NCBI RefSeq assembly: GCF_000830005.1
Contig: NZ_CP010407.1
Location: forward strand, 7,576,001 to 7,640,000
Direction: 5' to 3'
Source: Streptomyces vietnamensis
GTDB lineage: Bacteria; Actinomycetota; Actinomycetes; Streptomycetales; Streptomycetaceae
Length of the DNA: 64,000 nt
In this document: in pieces, positions 8,451 to 17,885 of the stretch
How the letters are laid out: each line of letters starts with the position of its first letter
Position numbering within the stretch: position 1 is the stretch's first letter
Notes under the pieces: generated by a model
Seen by the model: the letters and a program-made list of their open reading frames with translations, nothing else
Database searches by the model: none
What the model was told of the DNA's origin: nothing
Position numbers and translations under genes: made by a program

Positions 8451-9346
8451 ACTGAACCTCTTTCATCCTGTGCTGAAGGGTGAAATGGGCTAGTCAGCGG
8501 GTGTAGTGACGAGACAGGGCCCCTCGTCGTTGGCGTGGTGATTCCACTCAACACACCGGCGACCGAAGGGGCCCTGTTGGTTCCGTATCCTGCCACGCTC
8601 GACGTCCCGCATGAGCTCGTCGAGCATGTTGCCTGGCTGCTTCACGAACACCGCCGGGCCCGCAACACACGCTGACGCAAGCTCGGCTGCTTCCAACAGG
8701 CACTGCTCACCCTTGTCCATCTGCGCAAGAACGAAACGTTCTCGCAGCTCGGAGCCGGCTTCGGGATATCCCAGGCCACCGCTTGGCGGTACGTCGGCGA
8801 CACCTTGGACGTTCTGGCTTCCCGGGCGTCCGGCCTTTATGAAGCCCTCACCGGCCTCGGTGAAGGCGCCCACGTCATCATTGACGGCCCCTTGATCCCC
8901 ATCGACCGGATCCGCGCGGACGAGCCGTACTACTCGATAAAGCACCGCAGGCATGGCATGAATGTGCAGGTCATCGCCCGTCTGGCGCACCGCTCTGGTT
9001 CTCCCGCGCGACCCCGGGCCGGACCCGCGACCTCACCGCGGCCCGGGCCCACGGCATCGTCCAGGCCTGCCTGACCCGGCAGATCCTCGTTCTCGCGGAC
9101 CGCGCCTATCAGGGCGCCGGCGCCACGTTCCGCACGCCGTACCACCACCACGAACACCCCGCCCACTACCAGCAGTTCAACCGTGACCACGCCCGGCTGA
9201 GGACTCTGGGAGAAGGCGCTTTCGTACAGCTGAGGTCCTGGCGACTGCTACGGCGAGCCAGATGCTCCACCCGCCGCATCAGCACGATCCTCCAGGTCGT
9301 CCATATGCTCCTGACCTGCGGCTATTCAAGATGAAAGAGGTTCAGT
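8451..9346 (+). mobile_element. Decayed IS5-like element
   Basis: Perfect 17-bp inverted ends ACTGAACCTCTTTCATC (8451-8467) and its complement (9330-9346) enclose a broken transposase. No clear target duplication remains. The right end abuts the next element at 9348, which appears to have inserted at or next to this terminus. Confidence 0.85.
8578..9333 (+). pseudogene. IS5-like transposase (DDE_Tnp_4 type), broken
   Basis: Translation from TTG 8578 gives LVPYPATLDVPHELVEHV, then an in-frame TGA after RNTR near 8670. The frame resumes as FSQLGAGFGISQATAWRYVG (helix-turn-helix) and VIIDGPLIPIDR (first catalytic Asp). A frameshift near 9000 moves the rest to another frame, read as RDLTAARAHGIVQACLTRQILVLADRAYQGAG. 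At least one nonsense and one frameshift lesion make it inactive. It is related to the intact transposase next door (9355-10104). Confidence 0.85.
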
Positions 9347-9347
9347 A

Positions 9348-10218
9348 AGGATCTTCAGCGTCGCCGCTCGAGGGTGAGAACGGCCTTGGTGATTGACGTG
9401 AGTCGGTTGGGGCTGATGCGGGCTTTGCGGAAGATCCGCCAGGCCTTGAGGCGGGCGAAGGCCCGCTCGACAGGGAAGCGGAGTCGTGCGTGTGCACGGT
9501 TGACGGCTGCTTGTCTCATGGTGAGAGGGCGTCCGAGGTGGCGTTTGAACGGCACCTGGAACGTTCCGCCGGCCCCTGCGTAGGCCTTGTCGGCGAGGAC
9601 GGGGATCCGCAGTCGTTCACAGACGGTGACGATGCGGTGGGTGCGGGCGGCGGTGATGTCGACGGTGCGGCCGGGCAGTGCCGGCGAGTACCAGATCAGC
9701 TCGCCCGCCGGATCGGTGACGGCCTGGATGTTCACGCCGTGCCGACGGGCCTTGCCCGAGTAGTCCCGTTCGCGATCGCCGACCCGGTCGCACTCGGCGA
9801 TGGTGCCGTCCACCAACACGTATGCGGGACGCGCCCGGCGCAGTGCCTGGGTCAGGGACGGTGCCCTCGCGGCGAGGAGCTTGATCACGCTCTGTACGTA
9901 GGCGTGGGCGGTGCCCTCGCTGATCCGGAAGCCCGCGGCGAGCTTGGCATAGGTGGTGTGCTCGCGCAGGTATACCAGGGCGATGACCGCGCGCTGCGAG
10001 GGCCGCAGTTTGCAGCGGCGGTCACCCTCGCGGGTGACGATCAGCATCGTGACCCACTCCACGAGCGCGTGCGGCAGGTCGAGTGCGGCAGGATAGGTGA
10101 CCAACGAGGCCTCCGGTCGCAGCGGTTGAGACGTCAGACATCTCGAACCATTGCCCGAAGGCCTCGCCTGCTATCCAGCCTCGACCGTCACCCGATCGGT
10201 GACCACTCTGAAGATCCT
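9348..10218 (-). mobile_element. Intact IS5-like element
   Basis: Inverted ends AGGATCTTCAG (9348-9358) and CTGAAGATCCT (10208-10218) are flanked by TA on both sides (9346-9347 and 10219-10220), a 2-bp duplication typical of parts of the IS5 superfamily. The element is 871 bp with one transposase. It inserted against the right end of the decayed element at 8451-9346. Confidence 0.87.
9355..10104 (-). CDS. IS5 family transposase (DDE_Tnp_4 type)
   Basis: The protein has 249 residues and is complete. The N-terminal helix-turn-helix region includes TTYAKLAAGFRISEGTAHAY. The catalytic core shows VLVDGTIAECDR (first Asp), VLADKAYAGAGG (second Asp) and RFPVERAFARLKAWR (Glu). It resembles the ruined transposase at 8578 in layout and motif order, so the two adjacent elements are cousins. 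Probably active. No passenger gene. Confidence 0.92.
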   Translation of the reverse strand: MVTYPAALDLPHALVEWVTMLIVTREGDRRCKLRPSQRAVIALVYLREHTTYAKLAAGFRISEGTAHAYVQSVIKLLAARAPSLTQALRRARPAYVLVDGTIAECDRVGDRERDYSGKARRHGVNIQAVTDPAGELIWYSPALPGRTVDITAARTHRIVTVCERLRIPVLADKAYAGAGGTFQVPFKRHLGRPLTMRQAAVNRAHARLRFPVERAFARLKAWRIFRKARISPNRLTSITKAVLTLERRR

Positions 10219-10357
10219 TAGTGAGGACCAGCTACTGGAGACCGGCGCAGGGGCTTACGAACCCCGCACCGGTGTCCCGCTTGTGGACGCGCGTGGCCCG
10301 GCCCGCCCCTGGCCGAGATGGAGCCACCGTGACCGAGCGCGTCCTGCGTAGACGGTC

Positions 10358-12811
10358 TCACCTCCTGACCTTCCCGTTGCCACTCGGACTCGCTTCGAGA
10401 AGGGTCCCCAACGGAACATTCACCGACGTGGAATCCCGCATCTCGTCATAGAATGTTCGGGCCACCACATGCAGGTTGAGCTGCGTCTCCGCTGGGAGAT
10501 TAGACCGCCCGAAGTAGTATTCTCCGGACAGTGAACTGGTGGCCACAATAGCTTTCATGGATCGAACGCCGTGCCGGTACGAGTCGACCTCCAGTAGTGC
10601 ATTGAGCACACCCGGGTCGATCACATCGTTATCTGCCACTGGGGTCCTGAATAGCTGGGTCTCCTTTTCCAAAATGGAACGGAGCAGAACAGCACGCCGG
10701 ATGATGTACAGTTCGTCGCCGGCTGTTTTGTCGATTCCCTTGAGCTCCATGGCACCACGAACCCGGCTCACGAAGTCAGGGCCTTTGGCCTCGGTGAATC
10801 CTTCCTGACTCTGAAAACTGCTCAGACTGGAGGATATGCCGCCGGCGAAGACGAAGATTGACTGCCCTATTGGATGCACCGCCTGGCCCTGCTGGAAGGT
10901 TCCATCCTGCATAGGTGAGAGAAAATACCGGAGCCACCCGAGCTTACGCTCAAAATAGGTGTCGAATTCGTCCCAAAGAACTAGCGGTATACCTCCCCTC
11001 AGTCCGTCATCGCGCACCAGGTGCAGCGAGTCCTCCATATCGGACGTGTCGCGGAACTGCGACAGGTTGAACTCTTTGAACTCGAATCTTATATCCGGAA
11101 TCTTCAGTGAATAGATAACCTCCCTGACCGCGGTTGATTTTCCGGATCCAGGAGCACCGAACACGGCGATCGACAGCGGTTCCAGAATCCGCTGTCTGGG
11201 CTGGGGCAGTGCGCGGGTACCGCCCTTCTCTGCGTAGTCCCTGACCAGCGCTCTGACCGACTGGAAGCTTTCTATCTCGTCACGATCCACCGTGACGAGA
11301 TCTCCGTATTTGCCACGCGGGACATCCGCCAGAGCTATAGTCGGTCCCTTCAGCACAATGTCCCGAGCGAGCTGGTGGAGACGACGTTCATGGTTGTTGG
11401 CAAGTATCGACCATGAACTGAAGGGCTCCGTCGGATCCACTTCTGCCTCGGCCAACGTGGCGGGAGGCTTGCCACGCGCCCAGCCCTTCGGATCCTTACT
11501 CTTGCCCTCATCCAATCCGTCCTTGATGACCGATGCGACATCATTCACGGGAAACGCCGGCCTGAAGCGTTCCACCTTCTGCTGCGGAGCACTTCCTGTC
11601 ACCGGCGCAGCAGCATTTGCGGGCAGCCCCGTCTCAGCCGGCAGATCCGGCGCCTTGGGAGGAGTGAGTCGTGCCTTGCCGAATCCGCACTCGTAGAGTC
11701 TGTGCATGGCCCGCAGCCCGATTTGAACTCCACTCTTGATGCGTGCTGCATCCGGTTCTATCTGACTTTGGTTCATCAGCACACTGGCAAGAGCAGCCAT
11801 GAGCGTCGAGGTGTAACCCCACATCTGCCCGTGGCCCCAGAAATCCGGCGACCGTTCGAGCCTGGCCGGATCAAAGAGCAGCAGATAGTTCCTGACCCTC
11901 CCCCCACCCCTATCCTCGCCGTCGCGATCGAATAGGAGCGCACCCACCGGGCCGAAGGACACGATCACGTAGCGACACTGGATCAGCAGGGGCATCCGAC
12001 GCAAAGCGGTAGTGCAGTCGCCCGCAGCGCGCTCCCAAGAGACTCCCTGACTGATCTCCACGCCAGCATTTCGACGCAGGTCATCCGCGGCTGTCACCAC
12101 GATGAGCCTGTCCTTGTGATTTTTCAGCGCCCCCCACAGAGGGCTGTTGGAGCCGATCTGGATGAACTTTTCGCCGCCCAGCTTAAGCAATATCCAAGGT
12201 GCTACGTCGGAACTCGGCGGACGTTTCCTGTCGATAGCACTCAACAAGTTCCCGGGATGGTTGCAATAACCAAGGCCCGAGTCGACGATCAAGACGAGTT
12301 CCGCTTCCTTGACATCGCCGTCGACGTCGATAGGCTTCGTGCTGCTCTGCTTGGTGATTCCGAGATTTTCGGCCACGCGCCAACGCCCGACGGGGTTCTC
12401 GTCCTCCTCCTTTTCCTTCTCCGCTTCAGCGTCCAATGGGAACAGGCCCAGAGTGGTGTAGTAGTGGCTGATCTTTGTTGCTTCACCAAAAGGCTCGGCA
12501 TTCTCGGGCTTCTCGTCCTTCTCCAGACGCTTCGTGTTCTGTGGCTTCGGTTTCTCAGTTTCCCTCGAATCCGGCCACCGTTGTGTCCGAACGTTGAAAT
12601 CTGCAGGCCTCACGGCTTCCACGAGTTCTGCGAGGAGCCGGGCACCGCCGGGAAGTTCTCCCGCGCTGATTTCCGCTTCGTGGGTCTGCCATTTGTTTCC
12701 GGTCCCGCGACGACGCCCGACTTCTGCCTTGCGTGCGATCACCCAGTCCGCAATACCGTCACCTGAGACAACGACGAAGCGCTGGGGAGATGCACTGGTC
12801 TTGCCAGGCAT
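10358..12811 (-). CDS. AAA+ ATPase with N-terminal kinase-like region, 817 aa
   Basis: This is a large cytoplasmic protein. A Walker A motif, FGAPGSGKST, lies near residue 554 and a Walker B, VLWDEFDTY, near 612; sensor-like residues follow in SIFVFAGGISSSL. The N-terminus (FVVVSGDGIADWVIARK, then GGARLLAELVEAV) recalls PfkB/sugar-kinase-like beginnings, at low confidence. A charged Lys/Glu-rich linker lies at about 85-150. Base composition is visibly poorer in G+C than in the right half of the window, a sign of transfer. It stands alone between two mobile elements. Family neighbours with this layout are poorly characterised. A role in anti-phage defence is a guess from the island context. 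Confidence 0.75.
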   Translation of the reverse strand: MPGKTSASPQRFVVVSGDGIADWVIARKAEVGRRRGTGNKWQTHEAEISAGELPGGARLLAELVEAVRPADFNVRTQRWPDSRETEKPKPQNTKRLEKDEKPENAEPFGEATKISHYYTTLGLFPLDAEAEKEKEEDENPVGRWRVAENLGITKQSSTKPIDVDGDVKEAELVLIVDSGLGYCNHPGNLLSAIDRKRPPSSDVAPWILLKLGGEKFIQIGSNSPLWGALKNHKDRLIVVTAADDLRRNAGVEISQGVSWERAAGDCTTALRRMPLLIQCRYVIVSFGPVGALLFDRDGEDRGGGRVRNYLLLFDPARLERSPDFWGHGQMWGYTSTLMAALASVLMNQSQIEPDAARIKSGVQIGLRAMHRLYECGFGKARLTPPKAPDLPAETGLPANAAAPVTGSAPQQKVERFRPAFPVNDVASVIKDGLDEGKSKDPKGWARGKPPATLAEAEVDPTEPFSSWSILANNHERRLHQLARDIVLKGPTIALADVPRGKYGDLVTVDRDEIESFQSVRALVRDYAEKGGTRALPQPRQRILEPLSIAVFGAPGSGKSTAVREVIYSLKIPDIRFEFKEFNLSQFRDTSDMEDSLHLVRDDGLRGGIPLVLWDEFDTYFERKLGWLRYFLSPMQDGTFQQGQAVHPIGQSIFVFAGGISSSLSSFQSQEGFTEAKGPDFVSRVRGAMELKGIDKTAGDELYIIRRAVLLRSILEKETQLFRTPVADNDVIDPGVLNALLEVDSYRHGVRSMKAIVATSSLSGEYYFGRSNLPAETQLNLHVVARTFYDEMRDSTSVNVPLGTLLEASPSGNGKVRR

Positions 12812-13046
12812 TCTCTGCCTCCGCTCGGTTTCCGCGGACGATGCAGTGCTCTCACAAAATCAGGGCATAGCCTGAGCTGTCCTGGGAGGGCGGATGGCCC
12901 CGTCAAGTACCGCGCCCGCATTACCTAATTGTGTACCACTGATTTCTTCTCATTCCAGGGTTGCTCGGCGGGTGGCAAGGCGTCAACCCCGGGGTGTGCC
13001 CCGGTACAGAACGTCCTCCGCCCCGAGAACAGCGGACGGGGTGCGC
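12812..13046. promoter_or_regulatory. Upstream region of the AAA+ gene
   Basis: This gap lies between the leftward AAA+ gene start and the CTAG that borders element B. It is relatively AT-rich around 12920-12960. It should carry the AAA+ promoter. No gene or repeat was seen. Confidence 0.3.
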
Positions 13047-13151
13047 CTAGGACTTGTCCGGCCGATCATGGTGCCGACTGCTGAGGCATGGCGAGGGGGT
13101 AGCTCGTCGAGGGCATGGTCGGCCCACGATCTCGTATGCCAGGGTGTCGGT

Positions 13152-13736
13152 ATGGATTGGCAGTCTGAAAGCCCGGAACTCTGGGCGTTCCTGGAGTCCC
13201 TGCACCGCGGCAACATCCTGTCCGGGACCGTCGCGGCGATCGAACGGTTCGGGGTTTTCGTGGCCCTGGACGACGGGCCTGCCCATCCCCTCTTCCCCGG
13301 TGTCGGGTTCATCGGCGTCCCCGAACTGTCATGGCGGCACATCGACGCTGCCACCGATGTCGTTCAGGTAGGCCAGCGTGTCTCGTGCGAGTTCCTCCAG
13401 TTCGACACCTACAACGCGGAGGCCAGGCTGTCCTTGAAGGCACTGGAACCCGACCCTCTTCAGGATTTCGCCGACCGCACAGCAGTGGGCCAGGAACTCT
13501 GCGGGACGGTTGAGAAGGTGCTTCCCTTCGGCGTCTTCGTCGACCTCGGGGACGGGATTGTCGGGCTGGCCCCCTTCAGAGCAGTCCACGGCCGGCCTGC
13601 GGTGAGTCCGGTGGAAGACTTCGAGGTCGGAGAGGAGATCGCCGTCGTCGTCACGGAAATCGAGCTGCCAACCCGTCGGGTCTTCCTCTCCAGATCGGAG
13701 GGTGGCCGGCACGAAGGTGTCGTGCCGGCCACGTGA
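13152..13736 (+). CDS. Double S1-domain RNA-binding protein
   Basis: The protein has 194 residues from ATG 13152 (AGGG seven bases upstream); longer in-frame starts to 12894 lack a ribosome site and cross the transposon end. Two OB-fold S1 repeats are visible: GNILSGTVAAIERFGVFVAL (about 19-38) with VGQRVSCEFLQFD, and GQELCGTVEKVLPFGVFVDL (about 116-135) with IVGLAPF. S1 domains bind RNA and often act at the ribosome or in RNA decay. It lies inside the ends of element B, upstream of the transposase, so it is probably cargo. Its own function is unknown. Confidence 0.85.
   Translation: MDWQSESPELWAFLESLHRGNILSGTVAAIERFGVFVALDDGPAHPLFPGVGFIGVPELSWRHIDAATDVVQVGQRVSCEFLQFDTYNAEARLSLKALEPDPLQDFADRTAVGQELCGTVEKVLPFGVFVDLGDGIVGLAPFRAVHGRPAVSPVEDFEVGEEIAVVVTEIELPTRRVFLSRSEGGRHEGVVPAT
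13702..13732 (+). terminator. Hairpin over the 3' end of the S1 gene
   Basis: A perfect 12-bp stem (GTGGCCGGCACG with its complement, 7-base loop) ends two bases before the final base of the S1 stop codon. It would separate S1 transcription from the transposase that starts at 13768. There is no U-run, as is common in this genus. Confidence 0.6.
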
Positions 13737-13767
13737 CGGCCAGCGTGCCCAAGCCGTTGATGTGAGC

Positions 13768-14699
13768 ATGGGGCGGGGTGATCTGAGCGATGCCGAGTGG
13801 GAACAGCTGCGGCCGTTCCTGCCGGTCAGTAACAGGCGTTGTGGCCGGTGGCGGGACCACCGGCAGGTGATCGACGGGATTCTGCACCGAGTGCGGACCG
13901 GCGTGCAGTGGCGTGACCTGCCCGAACGGTTCGGGCCGTGGAAGACCGTCTACGAACGCCACCGCCTGTGGTTGGCCGACGGCACCTGGGAGCGTCTGCT
14001 CCAGCAGGTCCAGGCCGCCGCCGACGCCGCAGGCGAGATCGACTGGGACGTCGCGGTCGACTCCACCATCGTCCGTGCGCATCAGCATGCCGCCGGTGCC
14101 CGCACCGACCCACCGCCGGCGCCCGGCTCAAAGGGGGCCGAACTGGCAGAACACCAGGACGAGACGCCGTGGCAGAGCCTCGTCGCCCGCCTGGTGGAGG
14201 TGGTGCGGGAGGTGAGGGCCTGGGCCGCTCGCGCGGCGGATTCACCACCAAGCTCCACCTGAGCGCGGACGGCCGCTGCCGCCCGCTGTCCCTGATCATC
14301 ACACCAGGTCAGCGGGCGGACTGCACCCAGCTCCAGCCGGTGCTGGAGAAGATCCGCATCCCTCGCCTCGGGCCGGGCAGACCCCGCAAGAAGCCCGACA
14401 GCGTTGCCGCCGACAAGGCTTACAGCAACGGGCCCGTCCGGAACTTCCTGCGGCGCCGGGGCATCCGGCACACGATCCCGGAGAAGACCGACAGCCAGGC
14501 CGCCCGCCGGCGCAGAGGCTCACGCGGCGGACGGCCACCCGGCTTCGACGAAGAGCGGTACAAGAAGCGCAACACCGTCGAACGGGCCATCAATAAGCTC
14601 AAGCACGCCAGAGCCGTCGCCACCAGATATGACAAACGTGGCTATGTCTACCTCGGCACCGCAACCGCTGCGGCGCTGGCCATCTGGCTCAGGACGTGA
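13768..14699 (+). CDS. IS5 family transposase in two frames (element B)
   Basis: The first frame (13768-14262) carries the DUF4096-like start LSDAEWEQLRPFLP and the first catalytic Asp in VDSTIVRAHQHAAGA. The second (ending 14699) resumes near 14215 with GLGRSRGGFTTKLHLS, then VAADKAYSNG and YKKRNTVERAINKLKHAR. The switch is -1 in the region CGGGAGGTGAGGGC. IS427-type elements often need such a frameshift, so this may be programmed rather than a lesion. It is related to the single-frame transposase at 4660. Confidence 0.85.
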
Positions 14700-14759
14700 A
14701 CCACCGCAAGACCAGGCAGTAGAGTGACCTGCCGAGATTACCACTTCGAAAGAAGAGTC

Positions 14760-15227
14760 ATGCCCCGCAAGACGGCGGCTGCTCTACGTCTGGACGCTGC
14801 CTGTCGGTCCCATCTTCGGGACTACCGGCGCCGGTCCTCACAGTTCTCACCCCATACGCGTCGCCAGGCGGCCCGGTTCGAGGCCGAACGCGGCCTTCCT
14901 GTCCAAGCGCTCGAACACGCCGTCCGATGCTGGCGGGGCTTCGTGCACCGTTCAGGATGGCCGCTCTACCTGCCCAAACCGCATCTGCCCGGTTACGACA
15001 TCTGGGACGACCGCTTCCTGATAGAGCGAGCCATCGGGGCTCTCGACAGACGAGCGGCCCGGGAAATCGCTTCGGCCGTCAAAGAAGCCGACGCCGACTT
15101 CCTGGCACGTACTCTGCCCGACCCTCACACTCCAAATGCCTGGCCGTGGTGGCGTCGCAGATGCCAGGACCTGGGCGACATCATGCATGTTCCATCACAG
15201 TCACATGATCGGCCGGACAGCTCCTAG
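14760..15227 (+). CDS. Hypothetical protein, 155 aa, passenger of element B
   Basis: No family was recognised. The start chosen is ATG 14760 with AGAAGAG just upstream. The product is basic and rich in Arg and Trp, with a helical middle (RFLIERAIGALDRRAAREIASAVKEAD in the translation, abbreviated here) and a Trp/Arg cluster WPWWRRR. The last codons run through the inverted end, and the TAG stop is provided by the flanking CTAG. It may be a real small passenger gene or a chance reading frame; the codon pattern favours coding. Confidence 0.5.
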   Translation: MPRKTAAALRLDAACRSHLRDYRRRSSQFSPHTRRQAARFEAERGLPVQALEHAVRCWRGFVHRSGWPLYLPKPHLPGYDIWDDRFLIERAIGALDRRAAREIASAVKEADADFLARTLPDPHTPNAWPWWRRRCQDLGDIMHVPSQSHDRPDSS

Positions 15228-15431
15228 TCGGGCCCGGGGGCGTGCCCACCCCAGTCCGCGGTGACACCGCCTGCGTGCGGCAGGTGTGCGAGGCATCGCT
15301 GCGCCAGCTCGGGTTCCGAAAGCGGGGACAACGTCGAGATGGCTGCCTGGTCAGGCGGTGGCTTACTGATCTTTTCGTTAGGTCTGTGGTGCTGGTGGGT
15401 GGAGGGTGAGGCCGGTGTGAGCGAGGAAGGA

Positions 15432-15705
15432 TCAGGGCGGCTGCCGGTTCTGGTTGATCCGGTGGATGCCCTCTTCGGTGGCCTCGGCGACGTCGGCGAG
15501 GTGGTCGCCGGCGAGGTTGGCGAGCTCGCGTTTCTCGAGCGAGGACCACAGCAGTTCCACCGGGTGGAGCTCGGGTGCGTAGGCGGGTAATCGCTCCAGG
15601 CGAGCCAGTCCTGTTCGGCGGCCCGGGCCCGCATCACCCGGCTCCAGTGAGCCGACAGCCCGTCCCAGACCAGCACCACCCGCTCGCCGCGGTAGAACAC
15701 CTTCT
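15432..15705 (-). pseudogene. IS630 family transposase remnant
   Basis: Read leftward, VLVWDGLSAHWSRVMRARA (catalytic Asp region) continues after a one-base shift as LPAYAPELHPVELLWSSLEK and REL-A-NLAGDHLADVAEATEEG. These are IS630-type DDE superfamily signatures. The N-terminal two-thirds are gone and the frame is broken near 15600. The broken 5' side abuts repeat module R2. Confidence 0.8.
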
Positions 15706-15749
15706 GGTGTTCTAGCCGCCGTGGTCATCCCAGGGCACGTAGTCATCCG

Positions 15750-15836
15750 GCTAACCTGTGGTTGTCCTAACGGAGGTTGGTGGACACGAACAGGGACAAC
15801 CCGCAGCGGCAGGTGCGGTTGTCGTTCCTCGGGTAG
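15750..15836 (+). repeat. Dispersed leader-peptide module, copy R2
   Basis: CTAACCT precedes GGTTGTCC (15760-15767), then CGGAGG (15771-15776) and a GTG-started frame at 15780-15836. The frame encodes VDTNRDNPQRQVRLSFLG. Its GGACAACC (15794-15801) is the inverse of GGTTGTCC. Compared with R3 the last six codons differ almost only at silent positions, which points to selection on the peptide. Confidence 0.6.
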
Positions 15837-15956
15837 CGGCTCGCTGCTGCATGACGCATCCGCCCCTGCGAACCGGAGGCGCCGCGTGGTGCAGCGGCGC
15901 CCCGGCACCCTGCGGGGGGACGTGTTCGCCGAGGAACGCATCTGTCGCTGAGTGAT

Positions 15957-17713
15957 TCAGACGTCCTTCGACGCATGTTCGATGTGGAAGCGACTTTGGG
16001 ACACGACCGTCTGGCGGATGCGGTTGGTGAATTCGGGGCTTCGGGCGATCCGGTCGACCCCGCCGGCCTTGTTATTGCGTAGGGCTGTTTTGAAGTACTG
16101 GTCGAGCACGCCTGTCAGACGGTCCATGAGCTCGGTGTTGAGGTGGTCGAGGTCGATGTTCAGGAGATCACGTGGAGTGGGCCGGCGCAGCCGCGTGAGC
16201 GCGTAGGCGGACACTGCGGCAAGGGGTAGAGCCAGTTCTCGATGGTCTCCCCGAGAAGGGGGCGATCCTCGGCGTACGCATTCAGGTGCTGCCGAATCCG
16301 GGTGTGGACGTCGAGGGACAGACGGTAGAGGTCAAGGTCCACTTTCGAGGAGAAGATCTGGTGGTAGTGCTTGTCCTCGAGCAGTAAGGCCTCTGAGTGC
16401 CTGAGCGCGACGTGCGGCTCGCGGAGCGCGAAGGCCGTGAACTCGCGTGCCAACCGCGCCATGGAGACCACCTGATCAAGCGGGAACCCGAGGTTGCGGT
16501 AGTAGCTGGCGCGCCGCTCGTAGTAGTAGCCGCCGCCGCCATGCGTGAGACTCTCTTCGATGTCCTTCTGAATCGGTTCGGTGGCCCTCAGCGCACCGGC
16601 CGGCAGCTGGGTCTGACTGTTGGTGGCCCGGATGATCCTGTCGCGAGCCGTCCCGTTCTCCGGTGCGACCACGATTTTGACGAGCAGAGAGCGATCGCGG
16701 TGATGACCACCGGCTTGGAAGAAGCTGTAGACCTCGTGACTCGTCTGAAGTCCGTTGACGATCTGTGGATCCTTGATGACGATCTTCTTGCCCGCGATCT
16801 GCGCTGCGTCGGCGACGACCGTGACACCGTTGTTGAACCACCAGAAGTCTTCGCCGGTGCCCGACTTCAAAGTCTCACCAATGGCATTGTTCACCGCTGT
16901 GGAACCGGCGTAGTCCCGCACGTTCGACTCGAACGGCTCCAGTCGGAGGGCCTGGTTGTCCGAGGCGATGAAGCGGTAGTACTCATCGAGCCGTGCCAGG
17001 CACACGTACCCCTCCCCGAGAGACGTGCTCATGGGGGTCTCGGTGAAGACGAGCTGCGCCACCGCCTTCGCGCCACGGGCGGTTCGTTCGCGAAGGTCTG
17101 CCGCGTTGAGATACTCGATCGTCGCCTGTGTGTCCGATGTGATCTTGGAAATTTCTCGACGGAGCCGATCTCCCTTCGCCTTCACGTTGGGGCGAGGGCC
17201 CTCAGCCGCCTTGCTGGCGTAGATCACCTTGACCCGCACCTGTGGGAACGAGGAGGCCAGGTCTTCGAGAACGCGGAGGAAGCGTCGTGTGCGCTCGAGG
17301 AGTTTCGCATTGGTGTGAGAGCCCAGCTCGTCCTCGTCGCGGCTCATGTCGAGAAGCGTGGGCAGATGGAAGTGGAGCTTCTCGAAGACCGTTTCCTGAT
17401 AGCCGGGCGAGGTCTTCACCTGAAGCACGACCAGCTCGATGGTGCTGGCACGCTGAGTGAGGTACTGGTGGGCGTCAGAAGTGACGTAGCGGCCGTCCAC
17501 GAATGACCAGATGCCGTCGATGCCGCAGTCGTGTGCGCCGTCGACTATGCCGTCGATGATTTCGTCGTTGTCCAGATCCCAATCCTGCAGTGCCTTGTCG
17601 GCTGCGAAGAATGTGAAGAAGTCGTCCCGTCCCTTCTGCGGCGCCAGCCGCCGGTGCTGATCATCCAGAATCCGGTCCAGAAGCCGCTGATCGTTGTTTT
17701 GAGCAGACGTCGT
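15957..17713 (-). pseudogene. AIPR family (abortive infection) gene, broken at both ends
   Basis: The central frame shows the AIPR core: DFWWFNNGVTVVAD, then VIKDPQIVNGLQTSHEVYSF. Upstream the frame stays open and family-like (DNDEIIDGIVDGAHDCGIDG) back to about 17713. An in-frame TGA lies at 17759-17761, and only an ATT, no ATG/GTG/TTG, lies between it and GTG 17500, so the natural start is lost. Downstream, WLYPL runs into a false end at 16160, while the other frame continues as AAVSAYALTRLRRPTPRD to 15957, as if one base were lost near 16225. AIPR proteins are linked to phage resistance. This copy is probably dead. Confidence 0.78.
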
Positions 17714-17837
17714 CCAACACCCCGGTGCGCAGGCGAACGAGGCAAGATGGCCGCAGGCTCACCCAGGAAGAGGAAACCCCTCGAAGTGGCGTAGATCAGG
17801 TCGTAGCGCGCGCTCGGCGTGACCTAGCTGCGTGTGC

Positions 17838-17866
17838 GTCGCCAGGCCCTCTCCGAGCCTGGCGAC
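17838..17866 (-). terminator. Rho-independent-type hairpin
   Basis: The perfect 10-bp stem GTCGCCAGGC/GCCTGGCGAC has a 9-base loop and lies 20 bp beyond the end of the gene at 17886. It separates that operon from the broken AIPR gene downstream on the same strand. Confidence 0.7.
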
Positions 17867-17885
17867 GTCGGGGTGCGCCGGGCAG

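Larger units (their letters stand above)
13051..15223 (+). mobile_element. IS5-type transposon with two passenger genes (element B)
   Basis: Ends GACTTGTCCGGCCGATCATG (13051-13070) and the inverted CATGATCGGCCGGACAGCTC (15204-15223) agree at 18 of 20 positions. CTAG flanks both sides (13047-13050 and 15224-15227). The 2173-bp unit contains an S1-domain gene, an IS5-family transposase in two frames and an unknown gene. Architecture and target match element A, though the ends differ in sequence. Confidence 0.72.

Noticed and set aside
8490-8990. Minus-strand 166-codon frame within the decayed IS5 element
   Set aside because: The plus strand reads as a recognisable transposase with lesions, and the minus frame has no domain.
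12894-13151. Longer N-terminus for the S1-domain protein
   Set aside because: It would cross the terminal inverted repeat of element B, lacks a ribosome site and shows no domain; ATG 13152 is better.
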